A stretch of 64,000 nt of DNA from Tetmemena sp. SeJ-2015 (GCA_027382625.1 JAJKFJ010021831.1:17498-81497); one strand, 5' to 3'. Shown: positions 38,401 to 50,924, numbered from the stretch's first letter. Notes: generated by a model from the letters alone, not told the origin. Made by a program: numbers and translations.

Positions 38401-39790
38401 TCATTTAAAACAATAATTTTAGAGACTAAAGCAATAATTTAATTATTCTAAGATATTCTATTTCAATTTTTACTATACTTGGCTTTAAGCTTTATTTAAC
38501 TTTGGAGCATCATTTTCAGATTGATGTAAAGGCTTCTCAATTATGACAACATCATAGTTATCTGAAAAATCTGAAAAACCTGCATGCCTTCCTTTATTTT
38601 GATCTTTTCTTTCATACTATATTGACGAGAATTTCTTAAAATAAATATTATATCAAATATGTTAATGCTTAAAATTTTAACGATGGACTCTATCCTTCTT
38701 ATATACTGCCCCCAAGTTTGCTCTTTTTCTCTTCAGATTAGACTAAAGTATTATATCTTAATATCTATCCAGTTAAAGTGCCTCTAGTTTTATGCTCTGC
38801 GGTCCTTAAATTTAGTCTCTCTTACTATTTGAAATAGTTAGCACTCAGAGATTGTTAGCTACTACTCTTCTAATTCATTATTATGGATGGTTTTGGCCTC
38901 GTCTTTTACTCTTAGGATTGAATCATATTTCGCTTTAGGATGGCCAAAGAATCCGTTTATTAAAGTAGTCTCTTCCTAGTCACAGATCTCTCGTTTGTAG
39001 TCTTTGGCCTCTAAGGACTATTTTTATTCTCTCCATCTTATATGTCTCCCTTATTTTAAAATGCAAATGAAACATAAAAGAAGCAAAATGTATTTAGAGA
39101 AGATGGAATAGGAATTTGGATTGTCTTAAACTCTGTCAATTGCTTGTTTTATTAAAACAGAGAAGGCACATTAGTCAGATAATTTTACACATTCAATTGG
39201 TTCACAGGGAAATTCCTGCCCTCGTAACTTTACATGTGATTATTGTTGACTTTTAAGTATTGACTCTAAGGCCTTGCTTTAATCGCACTATTAGAGGCTG
39301 ATGTCAAGTGACTTAGACTCACTCCTTTTTAAAGAGGGATCTAAATTTTTGAAAACTTAATTTCAGGAATATCTTCATTCTAAGTAATCTTTTTCATTTC
39401 AGAAGTAGATTTCCTTAATTAAGTCTGGGATGATTCTCTACTATAGCTTCTAAATCTATTATAATGTTCATCTTCTTAATACGGATTTAAAAGATAGGAG
39501 TCATATTCCTTTTAGCAATTGAGGCATTTTGAGAAGCAATTTTTAACTTGAAACGAGAGTTGGCTTGCGAATTTTAGTAATAGGATTTTGGATTTGTAAT
39601 TTCACCTTCTTCGGGGATTTTCTTGAATATTTAAAACTCTGAAATATTTTAGCTCAAGATATTTTACAATTGCTTCTCTTATTTTAAAATTTGTTTCTTG
39701 GGGCTTTTACTAGGTTTTAAAATCAGAAGATGCTATAGGGACTCCTTAAAGAGAAGGAATTGCTCTAAATTTCTTTTATGCTATAAAGTG
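38401..39790 (-). CDS. Unrecognised protein, start unclear, one in-frame TGA
   Basis: Coding character is continuous on the - strand across three frames joined at homopolymers: a Ser/Gln-rich first part (IPEEGEITNPKSYYQNSQAN; SKIQIPLQKGVSLSHLTSAS), a middle part (DYKREICDQEETTLINGFFG; HFNWIDIKIQYF) and an end (FSDFSDNYDVVIIEKPLHQ) closing at TGA 38401-38403. Shifts lie at about 39500 (one T missing), 39030 (one A missing) and 38640. A TGA at 38733-38735 is in frame between YFSLI and REKEQTWGQY. No ATG was found for the start before the neighbouring gene. Not related to the family. Function unknown. Confidence 0.5.
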
Positions 39791-39793
39791 CCC

Positions 39794-40632
39794 TCAGTAG
39801 ATTTTATAACAGAGACACTCTTTTGATGGGACATAGACCGTGCACTCGACTGGTCTGAAATCAATTTCTAACTCGCTAATCTTGTTCAGCAGTCTGTTAA
39901 ACTTATGAGCGTTTGCATCTTCTTTAGCCTGCTTCAGCTTGTCCTCAAAGAAAAAACCCACTCTCGAGTTCAGGTAATCTTTCACGCTGTTAATTGCAAT
40001 CAATGAACAAAAATTCGAAAAATTAAATAGTTCTTCTTAATGCGCTCCTTGCAGATGAAGTCCTTGGTTCTTCTTGCTAGTGCCCATTTGGGGTGCTGTT
40101 CGGCGGTTATCATGGCTTGAAACACATCTCTGCTTAGTTCTTCCTGCTGCTCCAACTCTTTCTTCTGCAGTTCTTTTTAGACCTTCACCATCATTTCCTC
40201 ATTCTTAATTAACTTGTATCGCTCCTCCTCAAGAGCAAGATCCCGTGCCTTTTATCTGTCGAAGGTGCGCTAACCTGCTGCACTGCTTACTCGAGTCCCA
40301 GTTACGTTTCTGCCTCGATCCCTTGAATCTTAGGTGTTCAAATTCAGTGAGTGCACATTACCTGCTTCTTCCACAAGAGTGTTTAAGACTCCTCCCAAGC
40401 CTCCTCTCGTACTTTGGTCTTAGCTCCACACTGTCTCCACTCTATCCGTGACAGTTTCTTGATTTGACTCTGCCACTATTTTGACGTCTCTAAGCTGGTT
40501 CTTAAAAAGCTTGTACTCTTGATAATCCTTTGGACTCGTTATGCCCTCCTCAATCTCCCCGTTTTATAAAAATATTCCTAATCTAAAAATCTATATAATA
40601 AATGTTTGCGTCTCCGACCTTTTTCTCTTCAT
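39794..40632 (-). CDS. Unrecognised coiled-coil protein with IES-like insert (265 aa)
   Basis: ATG 40632 (MKRKRSETQ), TGA 39794-39796. The middle has a Gly/Ser/Arg-rich stretch, then a strong charged coil (KVQKELQKKELEQQEELSRD), then RRTKDFICKERIKKN. There a 41-bp AT-rich insert breaks the frame; after it, SVKDYLNSRVGFFFEDKLKQ continues to the end. The span is 839 bp, and 839 minus 41 is 798, an exact multiple of three. A damaged copy of this gene lies at 50.9-51.7 kb, in which the flanks are conserved but the insert is not. Function unknown. Confidence 0.7.
39989..40032 (-). other. 41-bp AT-rich insert between AAC repeats (IES candidate)
   Basis: On the - strand: AAGAAG-AAC-(AT-rich)-AAC-AGCGTGAAAG. 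Removing one repeat plus insert joins KERIKKN to SVKDYLNSR. The copy at 51.1 kb has the same flanks and the same AAC repeats, but unrelated insert text of 40 bp. No GT donor exists in that copy, so a GT-AG intron is excluded there. Confidence 0.5.
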
Positions 40633-40847
40633 GTTGAGTTTGGTTTTACTTTAAATATTATAAACCAATTAAATTTAAAAAGTTATTTAGCAATAATTTG
40701 ACAAAAAAAATTAAGAAAATGAATTAGAAATTTGCTTAAAATTTGAGTTGTAAATTCCTATACTACACAATTTGGGAGCTACAAAGGTTTACTCTATCTC
40801 TCTCTTTTATTTTATAATTATAAGATACATTCACTATTAATCTTATT

Positions 40848-42356
40848 TCAGAAAATTACTTTGATAGCCAATATTTTTATATTCTTCGTAATTTAGCATT
40901 GACTAAGTACGTTGAATGTTATTGATCCTAAATCTTGAATATTATTGACTATACTGATTACTCTGTTTTCTAATTAATTGACTGGCTGAGAAGAATAGGT
41001 TTTACTATTTGCTATATCTTAAACCATGAATACCCCTGTCTTTTCTTCAAAAGCGATATAAACTATCTTCTTCAGCTGTAAGTGTTCCTTTATACTGAAA
41101 ATCTGGCTTTAATTTACAAGAGTTAAGCTTCTGATCTTAGTTCCATCTCTTACCTTTATAATCTGTATCCCTTCTTGCAAAGTCTGAACTGCCAAAATTT
41201 CAGAATTAATTTGAACAAAGCTCTCGACACACTCACCTATCCGCAGTTTTGTATATTCGTATTTCTTCCCTGTCATAACTAAAGTATATACATACAAAAA
41301 CTTGAGCTTATTCAGGCTCATATTTATCAGTATGTTAATTTTTTCCTGTGAAGAATGGCCTAAATTTCCTTCAACGGCTTGTATATCAAATATAGTGTAG
41401 TTAAAATTAGTAGACAATATGAAAGTTCTTTGGTCTACAGTATAGGATTTACCATTCCAAGTTGCAACCCAGAGTTTAGGTTTATTCTTGATGAAAAATA
41501 ACTTATCACCACAGAGTGTTATCTTTTTTATGGAATCACTTAGATGCTAGATTCTTTGTTAATTAACGACATCTATTAAAATATCATCAACAATTACAGT
41601 ATTTCTGTGAGCGGTAAATATTTTCTCTGGAGGTTAATCTAAGCTTAATATAGGTTTGACGGTTGGAAATTATTTTGAATCAAAGATATCAAACCTGCCA
41701 GTGTCTATTCTTTGAAAAATTAAGAAGCCTTCATTTTCACTTTACCAAATATGAGACGCTGATAAGCTTAAAAGATTTTCCTCAGAAGTATTTATTTCGA
41801 TAAAACTTGATTTAATGTTCTCAATTTAAAGAGTATTGCGAATGCTTTTAATATTTTCTAAATTACTTTTCAGTATTTTCATGCTGTAAAGAATGTCTTC
41901 GTTTCTATCTTTATCTTCTTCCTCTTTTATCTATTCCTGATTTAAATTACCTAAAAGATTATTGATTTAGCCATGCTATTAACTGTTATTTTTATTAAAG
42001 ATTGTATTGTACTTCTTTTCCATTTAGGCAATAAATTGTTGAAATTTACTTGATAGAGTAGAGAAGGCGTCTTTGTTTTCTTAAATAAGATTCAGGAAGT
42101 TCTACTAGTTAGGAAGGAACTCTTTGCTCATTAAATTTTTATTTTCATTCTGTTACATACCTTGAAATTGGAAATAGTCCCCTTTCTGGCTTTACTGAAT
42201 AATCTTCTACCTTTTTGCTTTTTCCTCCTTTTTGATTAGCTTTAAGTTTCTTTTCTTTTTGAGCGCAAGAAAGAAGGAATTGATTTCACTTTGAGTGCAA
42301 GAAGGCTAGTCAACTCTTAAATCAAGTTCTTAATCGTCTTTTTTAATTTAGCTCAT
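40848..42356 (-). CDS. Coiled-coil/propeller-like family member P (502 aa)
   Basis: ATG 42356 to TGA 40848-40850, 503 codons, open throughout. Short basic N-terminus (LALKKKRNLKLIKKEEKAKR), coil to about residue 200, then a beta-rich half with the signature FTAHRNTVIVDDILIDV, a variant in which the DEDR core is lost but the I-V-D spacing remains. Contains tracts such as TLCGDKLFFIKNKPKLWVAT. It is the last gene of the - strand array. No internal TGA. Function unknown. Confidence 0.85.
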
Positions 42357-42909
42357 TTAATTCACGCAATTAATTCATCATAGTGTGATTTTACAAAGAG
42401 AATGGAAAAATTGAGTTAAATATTTAATTCTAAATTCTTTTAAAATGTAATATTCATTCAGAATTAAATTTAAACTTAAGAATTTGATTTTTAATTTCAA
42501 TATTTAAAATTAATGTTATAATAATCCAAAATATGATTATAAAATAATTATGAAATTAAGATGACAGAATGGGTATGATAGTAATTTTATATTTTTAGGA
42601 ATAGTTAATTAGGTATAATAAATATTAGGAAAAGCTGTTATACCACAAATTACTAATAAATAATCAACCTTGGAGCATATTAAATATTCACAAGCATATT
42701 ATTTTTTATAATGTAAAATATGATTAAAATAGTTTTTGTTGAGATTTGAGTTTTTTAAAAGTAAATACTTTCCTCCAGAAGAAATAATAAATATTTTAAA
42801 GCTTTGAGAAATTTTATCTGCAAAACTATAGTCATTCTTTCATAGATTTAAATTAAAAAATGATTGGTTGATATTATAGAAATCAACTTAGTACTTGTAA
42901 TTTAGTTCA
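42357..42909. other. Divergent intergenic region
   Basis: Separates the - strand array from + strand genes, so it should hold two promoters. AT-rich; no recognisable element. Confidence 0.55.
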
Positions 42910-44876
42910 ATGCGAAATCAATCTGTCTTAACTCTATCAATGACTCTGTTGATAGCGATTCTGTCAATCCACTTCACTTAATCATATCACACCAGCAGAG
43001 TGAGCAGTGCGCTTTCACAAAAACTTTAAAAGAATAGGAACTCTTATCTCACTGAAACTAACTTTGAAAATTCTAATCTCCTAAACCCAATTACAATATT
43101 CATTAAGTTATCTATCTTGTAAAATATATCCAACGAGTTAAAGCAAGTATGAGTCGGCTCGGTCCTTCGGACTTCCAGCCAGCGATAGTAAGGCAGTGTA
43201 ACTAAATGCTTTCAGCGAGAGTGGCAATAGCACTCTGAACAGCATAGTTATTGTGAAGTAGAATTCTGGCAAAAATCAGTCAATTAATACTAATAACCAA
43301 GGTTCAAATCAGGGAACTGTGACTCCTAATAATAATGTTATTGCTGGTAACTAGATCAAAAATAGTAGCTTTGCAGGAATAGTCAACGACAGCTCGACAA
43401 CTCCCCAGTGATACCAAAACCACTGCAGATTAACCGAACTCGGATGGACCAGCAAAATCAGACGATAGCAATAAAAGTCACGAAACAGGTGGAAATTCAG
43501 ATACTCACGATAATCCGAAAAATGATGGAGCCCCAATCTCTGATAATCTGCAAAACTAAGGTCCTTAGGGTCCAAGAGGTGACTAGGGCCCGAAAGGTGA
43601 ATAGGGTCCAAATGGTGAACCGGGTCCAAAAGGAGAACCAGGCCCTAAAGGTGATTAAGGTTCTTAAGGAATCAGAGGCGAGTAAGGTCCGCAAGGAGAA
43701 AAAGGAGATCAAGGTGAAAAAGGAGATCAAGGAGAAAAAGGTGAAAAAGGTGAAAAGGGTGACTAAGGTGACTAAGGTGACAAAGGCGATAAAGGAGACC
43801 AGGGCGATAAAGGCGAAAAAGGAGATTAAGGGGATAAGGGAGAGAAAGGTGACTAAGGAGAATAGGGAATCGAAGGGAAACAAGGAGACTAAGGACTTCA
43901 AGGTGAACAAGGTCCTGTTGGACCTTCTGGACCTTAGGGAGAACAAGGAATCGCAGGGTAAATATATCCCAATATTTAGCTATAATTATGGGCCAGCCGG
44001 ACCTCCAGGTCCATTGGGCTAATAGGGACCACCAGGAAAGGATGGAATCAATGGAAAAGACGGTCGCGATGGTAAAGACGGTAAAAACGGAGTTAATGGT
44101 TTAAATGGCAAGGACGGTAAAGATGGAAAGGATGGAAAAGATGGACGAGATAGTGCAGGAGGCGGCAGCTCCTCATTTCAATATATTGTAAGGTAGAGCT
44201 CAGAATGGTCATCGCAAGGATTCGGAACTAGTGACAAGTCTAGTGATTACGAGTACAAGATAAGTGCAAAGTATCCTAACAACTTAATTATAGTTGTGAG
44301 GTTTTAAAAAATCTACTTAACCTTTTGAAAGCATTCATAGTGAAAGGACCTCAATTTGATACTCTATCAAGAATGGCAGGCACTGTGTCGCAAACCCTTT
44401 CTTGGGGATCACTGAATGTTGACACTAGCTTAACTGTCTTTAAAACTGATGCATCTGCTTGGAGAGAATGCCCTGCTGGTAAATATCTTTGGTCCTTGAC
44501 TTAAGACTCCACAGCTCAAAACTTTAACACCCTTGCTTTGATTAATAAGCTTTTATAATCACCTTTTAACTATTGATAAAGAGAGGAAGGTGTGCGTAAC
44601 CTGCTGGCTTAACAGTGACGGATTCTTACGATAATTGCTACGTGCAAAGTTTTCCCGACCCTTCTATATCTAGATACTCCTCAACATTGGATGGTGTGGA
44701 CTATGGATGCTAAACATTCACAAAAAATATTTTCATTTAGATCTTTTATTAGATTATAAATTTACTATCCTGGCTACTTTATGGCAGGATTTAGATTTAG
44801 TGGAAATGGATTCCTAACTTCTACCACAGCTTACACAACTATGTTTATTAAGTGCTGCACCTTTTAAATGGGCTGA
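42910..44876 (+). CDS. Secreted collagen-like protein, Gly-X-Y repeat
   Basis: ATG 42910 gives MRNQSVLTLSMTLLIAILSI, a good signal peptide. A Ser/Asn-rich region follows. From 43560 come about 44 Gly-X-Y triplets rich in K, D, E and Q, then after a 22-nt gap about 18 more (GPPGPLGQQG, GKDGRDGKD), ending SAGGGSSS. TAA/TAG occupy Y positions. The C-terminal domain holds RECPAGKYLWSLTQD and FMAGFRFSGNGFLTSTTA, ending TGA 44874-44876. The frame is joined by a 31-nt and a 22-nt GT-AG intron, one extra C at 43402-43406, and further unresolved joins at about 44310 and 44600. The region is richer in GC than its neighbours. A structural extracellular or cortical protein is likely. Confidence 0.75.
43107..43137 (+). 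other. 31-nt intron candidate in the collagen-like gene
   Basis: ATTAA|GTTATCTATC...CCAACGAG|TTAAAG. Removal joins the signal-peptide frame to the QSKYESARSFGLPASD frame. A 5-bp direct repeat AGTTA also flanks it, but cutting there (30 bp) would not change the frame. Confidence 0.45.
43958..43979 (+). other. 22-nt intron or micro-IES within the Gly-X-Y repeat
   Basis: GCAGG|GTAAATATATCCCAATATTTAG|CTATAATTATGGG. Removal restores the Gly-X-Y register (GIAGYNYGPAGPPG). It has GT...AG ends like a very short ciliate intron, but it could also be cut between two TA dinucleotides with nearly the same product. Confidence 0.55.
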
Positions 44877-45512
44877 AGATGGCTTGATTTTAGTCTTTAT
44901 AGAAGCTAAATCAAGAACATACTAAATTTTAATTTCTTCTTTCAATTAATTTCTTATCTCAGATTATTTGAAATCAAGATATATTTTAAGTATGAGTTGA
45001 AAGGGCGAGAAGAAATAAAAAGTAAAAAAGCATGCGAAAGCGTTCACATTTCTCTTCCCCTTGGAGGCAAATTAGTTAAATGAATATTTTTGTAATCTTT
45101 ACTGAAATGATCAAACTCTCTTATCTAACTTTATACGACCAGACTAAGTGATATTCTCTATAAAATGTTCATTCAAATATTTATTTAATTGTTTACCAAT
45201 TGTCTTATTTTGATTAATTTTAAATGCAAGTAGATGATTTTTAATTTACAAAAAAATAGTAGAATAAAATTTGATATAAACTCATAATTTTAACATTATG
45301 GCTTCATATTATTTAGAGGACTTTTTAGGCAATATTAAATAATTAACTTGCGACATTGTGAATTAATACTTAAATAAGTTGTATAAAAGTTATAATAAAT
45401 ACTTTCAAACTATCCACTAATAGAAAATGAATATAAATATATTTATCGATATATTTGTTTGTTTCAATAAACAAAGGAAACAACTTTCTTACTTCTATAG
45501 TAAATTTTAAGA
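44877..45512. other. AT-rich spacer
   Basis: No coding character seen between the collagen-like gene and the AP2 gene. Confidence 0.55.
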
Positions 45513-48500
45513 ATGATTCACACCCCATCAGTCGGTTTCAATCTCCATAATAGTAAATTCACTCATGAATTAATATATTTCAATTCATCATCTTTCTCTA
45601 TAAATTATAATGAGATGGATGAAGAACTCAATGAGCAACTCTCTTTTAATTTCAGTTCATACTCAACATAGCAAAGTTCAGCTGGTCCCATGAGCTCCTT
45701 CTCATCAGTTTAAAATAAGAATATACTTACTCATGTAATTTTAGTTGATCTGTTAGAAGGGACCGGGCAAGGGCTCACCTAAACTTACAGAAATATTTTC
45801 AGTACCCCAGGATCCCTAATAAATAAAAATATTTCTCAAGTCTCCCAACTGCCTCTTACTTATCCCACCAATTAGTTTAATCCTCAATCGTAAAATATAT
45901 TCTTACTACCTATATTAAAACTTTGGGGGAGGCCTTTAATCGACAGTAAAATTTTATTATGAATAAAGATAAGAATAAAAATATGTTTTAGGATAATTTT
46001 TCGCTCCTGATTCTGATTCTTTTCAGCTAAAGAGGCGTATTCGAACATTTAAAGGCTTCAAATTTTAATCCTAATTTCGTGAATTAGAGTTTAGCTGAAG
46101 CTAAATAAAATCTATATTTTAAGCCTTTTTCAGCTATTGTAAATAAACTTAAAGTGCAATTTTTAAATATTGCAACATTTTATGAATATACAACTTGCTT
46201 CAGCTATAAAACCAAAGAAGTTAAGCTGAAATTTGCAGACATTAGTCCCCTAATCATTAAATAAGTTTTGAATTTATTTAAATGTCGCAATATTTCTAAA
46301 TTGTACTTTAAGTTGATTTTCAATAACTAAAAAATAGCTTAAAATATAGGCTCTATTTAGGTGCACCTGACCCTTATCTGAGTGAACTAGAATTAAAATT
46401 TGAAGCCATATATGTTTTAATACACCTCTATAACTTGAAGAATCAGTTGAATGAGCAAAAATTACCTTATAAGTATTCTTTTTGCTTGCCTATTTTCACT
46501 AAAAAATTTTACTGCAGAGGAAAGACACCCCCTCTAAAACTTTCAATCGCTCTCCGGATAAAACAATAATTTAAATGCTGTTCTATAAAGTTTATCATGA
46601 AAATATTTAAGTAAGTATTTAAAATTTCAGTATGCAGCATCAGTCGGTAAGTACTTATGAATTTAAAAGAAGATGAGATGTTGCATCATGTCTATAACTA
46701 GATATGCCCCTTGATTACTAGGCCACTATTTCCTATTCGCGACTGCTTTCCTAAGAAACTAATGTAAAAAAGTAAAAAATATAATGAAAGCAAAAATTCG
46801 GAAATAGATGCCATAAAAATGCTTTATAAGTGCGAAGCAGTTTAATTTAAGTCCTATTTTCAACTCTCAATTCAAGGAGCCCTCTGCGATTAAATTTTAT
46901 CAGATTTCATCCATCATCTATTTTTAAAATTCAGATCTTTACCGAAATTAAAAGACATAGAAATTTATAGATAACTATGATTTAAATGTGTTTAGAGACC
47001 TGATCAGCAGCAGCAGCAGTAGTATTAGTTTATGGAATCCATTAGTGGGGGACAACTCTAGCATTTTAAATTAATTAAAATATTCTTATTGAATATAGAT
47101 TACAGCACCTGCAATCCCTAATCTGTTAACCAGCCCATGCATCATTTGCAGACTAGCAATCACTTTCAGATGGGCTCCTCCTAAAATTCTTAGTGTCTCT
47201 ACCCCTAAACATCTCAAACTTGTTTTCAGACATAATTCAATCATCATCCAACTAAAATGACACCCTAACTCCAAATATTGAAAAGGAAAAATTATTTTCT
47301 ATCAATCATAAATTACTATAAATTTAAATATGAAAATTAAATTTACATCAATTGAATTACCATATCTTATATATGCTTGACACATTTTAGTTGTTGCAAT
47401 AATGCCTAGTTAGCAAGTGCAAAATTTGCCAAGTCAAAACCAACAACTGCCTCTACCTGCAATCTCTACTTTCCTTCACAACCCTTCTCAAACTATGAAA
47501 AGTGAGCAGACCCCACCAGTCTCTATTTTATAAATCAGCGAGAGTTATCTCTAGAGCCTCAGAGATGGCCAAATTAATTATTCAATAAATATTTACAATT
47601 ATATTTGGCCCATAATGTGTAGCCGAAGGAGTGAAAGATTTGACATTGGGAGTGTCTCTCAGTGGTACCAAATAGAGGGACTTTTTTAAGTATTTGTGCG
47701 GCAAGAATCTTAATGACCTCAACCTATCTACTCCTCAGCGCTAGTCAGTCAAATTATTTTCTCCCATTTAAAAAATGTATAAATTCTAATAAATACAGTG
47801 TATGAATATGCTAGCACGATAGCAGACGAAAGCTTGATGATTATATAACCATTTGTTAACCCTGCCCTGCAAAATCCTTCTAAGCCAATCAAGAATACGG
47901 AGCGATCTTCTGCTTTCCGTGGCGTCTCTAAAAATGGACATCTTTGGCAGGTAAGTTATTATACTGAGATCTCACTCAACTCCCATTATAAAATGACTAT
48001 TCAATAAGGCCTCTGCAAAATATTATTAACTTCTACTACGATATAGATTAAATTAAAGATTATTATTCTTGACCATTTTAAAATATAATTTAATTTAAAT
48101 TCTTTATCCTCAAGGTTAATGAGATAGTTTCACATATTAAAGTACTATTTATTTCAATTTTAAATTATCATTTGATATATGGGAAGAATAATTTATTCAA
48201 GCTATTTTGAAAGTCAAGAATACTTCTTTCCCACTAATAGACTATAAATATAAAACCGTTTATAAAAATTGCATTTAAATTTTGAACTGGCAGTGAGGAG
48301 CTAAATATACTTTTATACCTCCCAAGAGATCAGGGATGTTAATCTAATTTATTTAGGTTTTGATAATGAATAACAAGAAGAAGAAGTACGTTGGATCTTT
48401 CGCCGACGAGAAACAGGCTGCCATACTCTACGATAAAGTCGCCATCCTTACTCACGGTCTCAAGGTAGGTCTCCCTCCCCCCACACCATCCTCCTATAAA

Positions 48501-49018
48501 TATTGGTTAATTAGCTCTGCGATGAGCAAGCTATCAAACCGTCAGTTATAAAGCTACCTCCTCCTCTATAAATTAATCTACAGTCAAATAGAGAATATTC
48601 TCTAACTTGCCTCATTGCTATCATGAAAAATAAGGAGCTTATCACATTTTAACTATTAAAACACTTTTTATCATAAGTATGTTTATTTTATTGCATTTTG
48701 CTAATAGAGCAATTTTGAACAAATATTTCAGTATTAGTGAGCGAGATGGTTGGTGTGAGTTACTGGCCCCGACTACCACAACCTCCTTTTCGACTCGCCA
48801 ATTAAATTAAGACTATCACATCTCAAGTCTAATTATAAACTATCTTATTTATTTAAATAATTTAATATTAGCATACCTTGTTTAATACTCCTCTTACTTT
48901 CATAATTTAAAAAAGCTAGCGTTTACTAATCAAATCTTTTATAGGCCAAAACCAACTTCGGCTACAATAAGAACTAACTTATTAAGTTTAGAATTAATTT
49001 CTTATTTTTCTTATTGAA
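45513..49018 (+). CDS. AP2-domain transcription factor, multi-exon
   Basis: Pieces found on the + strand: ATG 45513 (MIHTPSVGF...DEELNEQLSFNFSSYSTQQ); a possible exon near 46520 (RKDTPSKTFNRSPDK); a Gln-rich piece at 47000-47280 (RPDQQQQQQYQFMESISGG; HHLQTSNHFQMGSSQNSQ); a piece at 47390-47690 (MPSQQVQNLPSQNQQLPLPA); then the AP2 domain. This is split three ways: SSAFRGVSKNGHLWQ (ends 47950), KKKKYVGSFADEKQAAILYD to HGLK (48357-48464), and AKTNFGYNKNQ (from 48945), TGA near 49018. FRGVSK, W, YVGSF, AAxxYD and KTNFGY are the conserved AP2 core. AP2 proteins bind DNA; the Gln-rich part may activate transcription. Joins upstream of 47790 are unresolved. Confidence 0.65.
47951..48356 (+). other. 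406-nt insert in the AP2 domain (intron, or IES)
   Basis: TTTGGCAG|GTAAGTTATT...TTTATTTAG|GTTTTGATAATG, phase 0. Canonical GT-AG ends, yet it is much longer than the other introns here (20-75 nt). An AGGT repeat flanks it, so excision as an IES would give the same product. Confidence 0.55.
48465..48944 (+). other. 480-nt insert in the AP2 domain (intron, or IES)
   Basis: GGTCTCAAG|GTAGGTCTCC...TTTTATAG|GCCAAAACC, phase 0, joining HGLK to AKTNFGY. The repeated AGG at both ends also fits pointer-based excision. Confidence 0.55.
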
Positions 49019-50924
49019 ATCCTGAAAGAGAATATTAACATCGATTGAGCATCACATCACCGTACTTAAAAAAATAATTTCATTTGAGATGGAATGCTCT
49101 GTGACTTAGATTTTTAGAAGAGAATATAAACTCTTCTATATTGAAAAGCAGAAAATGTTCTTTTTTTAATTTATATTATATATTGAGTCCCACATGAGTT
49201 AACTCAGATGCTAAATATAAACCACGCTTATAAAATAAAAAACAAGACTTTAAAATATGAAAAGTTGGAAAACAAGGGAAGCAAGAACCACAAGCTCAAA
49301 ATATAACTTTCATATTTTACTATAGTTTTAGAAATTAAATGATAATCGAGCAGGCTTATTTGCACTTGTAAATAATGCAACCTAATTCAGTATCAGCAAA
49401 TGATTTTTAGCTATTTATTTATTATTGATAAATTATCTTAAATTAAAGCAATTTTAATTAAATCTATGTTAACAATTATGCTTTTAATTATAGTGCAAAG
49501 TAAATAAATAAATTTCTAATTTTATAGGACTTTCAATTAAAAATGAGTAAGCCATCTCGCAAAGGAAAGAAAGGAGCTACTATAGTCAAGCTGCTTATAA
49601 ATTAATCCTAATGGAGTAGGTTTAATCTTATTCTAATCTTGCTAGGTTTCCTTAAGCTCTATCTAATATTAATATTTAAGTTAAATAAGTTTAAGTCACT
49701 CACAAATCAAATCATTAAATCAAGTCTTGCTTTTTTACATCGTTAATTTATAACCTCACTCTCTTTCTTTAATAAATTAAGACAAAATTTAATTTTATAA
49801 ATGCCATATTTCTTCCTATCACATAACCCAGAACAATAATTTTTTTGATAGTGAAAGAGAGATTTGTTTTCTTGATCTTGACTTGAATAAAGTTATTGCT
49901 TTACTGTTCAGTTTGCAACTACCCAATCACTATTTAATTTTAAGCAGAAATGGAAGGGGTGAAATACTTCCAAATATTATAAATGCAAAAATATGAGTGG
50001 ACTTGACTGCTAGAGATTTAAAATGATTATAGAGAAGAAGACACTTAACAGCAGACAACGACGACTAATCAACTCAGTTTATTTCAAAGCTAATGTTTGT
50101 CTTTCACTAGTCTCAACTCAAACCTTATAAAATAATAATCCTACTCTCAATTTAAACATTATATTTAATAATTCATAGAATTTATTAAACCTCTTCATCA
50201 GTAATTTACAGCAATATGGATTAAAAATGGTTGAAGTACTTCTAAGTCCACAAATAAATAATTTAACATCAAGTTCTCAAATAGAGCCCCTCTATTTATT
50301 TATAACTTCATTATGCAATATTCTATTTCCTTTAGTGAAAGAAAATCCTAATTCTTCGCAAGAAAATAGATATTTAAGATTTAATGAAAACAAATTAACT
50401 AAACAAGAATGCTAAAATAAATAGAACTTCTTTAATCTTAGATAATAGATTAGCTGCATATTTTCTATAAATATACTTATTTGTTTGGGTCAAAATATAA
50501 TTTATGCATTTTATATAAACTAACATTTTATTTTATAAAAGAATTATAGAAAATCAATAATCATAAAAGTTTATTTTTATTTAACAAATAAGCTACCTTA
50601 AAAACGCTTTACGTAAAAGACTTTTAATTGTAAAAAAATAAATATTCTTCTTTAAAAAAAATATTAAAATAAGCTTTTCATTTTTATGAAAAGATTTATT
50701 TATGGAGGCAAAGCATAAATAAAAGGGAAATATTATTTCTAAAAAATAAGATTAAAAATCTGTAAAGTTAAAAATTTTGGCAAAATTGACCTCTAAGATT
50801 CTTATTAAAAGAGATAAAAATTATTTTTATACATTAATTTCCAAAAATAATCATGTGTTTTATCAATAAAATTAGTTTGATTTAATAATTAGATATTTAA
50901 GTATTTTATTTTATAACAGAGACG
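49019..50924. other. AT-rich region with two weak open frames
   Basis: Mostly AT-rich. 49543-49858 encodes MSKPSRKGKKGATIVK and then hydrophobic text; 50227-50415 encodes MVEVLLSPQINNLTSSSQ and similar, using CAA/CAG only. With TGA as the only stop, open frames of this size arise by chance, so neither is called as a gene. Confidence 0.4.

Noticed and set aside
43408..44022. Lys/Val-rich + strand frame of 204 codons and Leu/Phe-rich - strand frame at 43497-43946
   Set aside because: Both are shadows of the Gly-X-Y repeat read in other frames; the periodic composition comes from the GGN triplets.
49019..50924. Weak open frames near 49543 and 50227
   Set aside because: With TGA as the only stop, such lengths are expected by chance in AT-rich DNA; no homology or motif.
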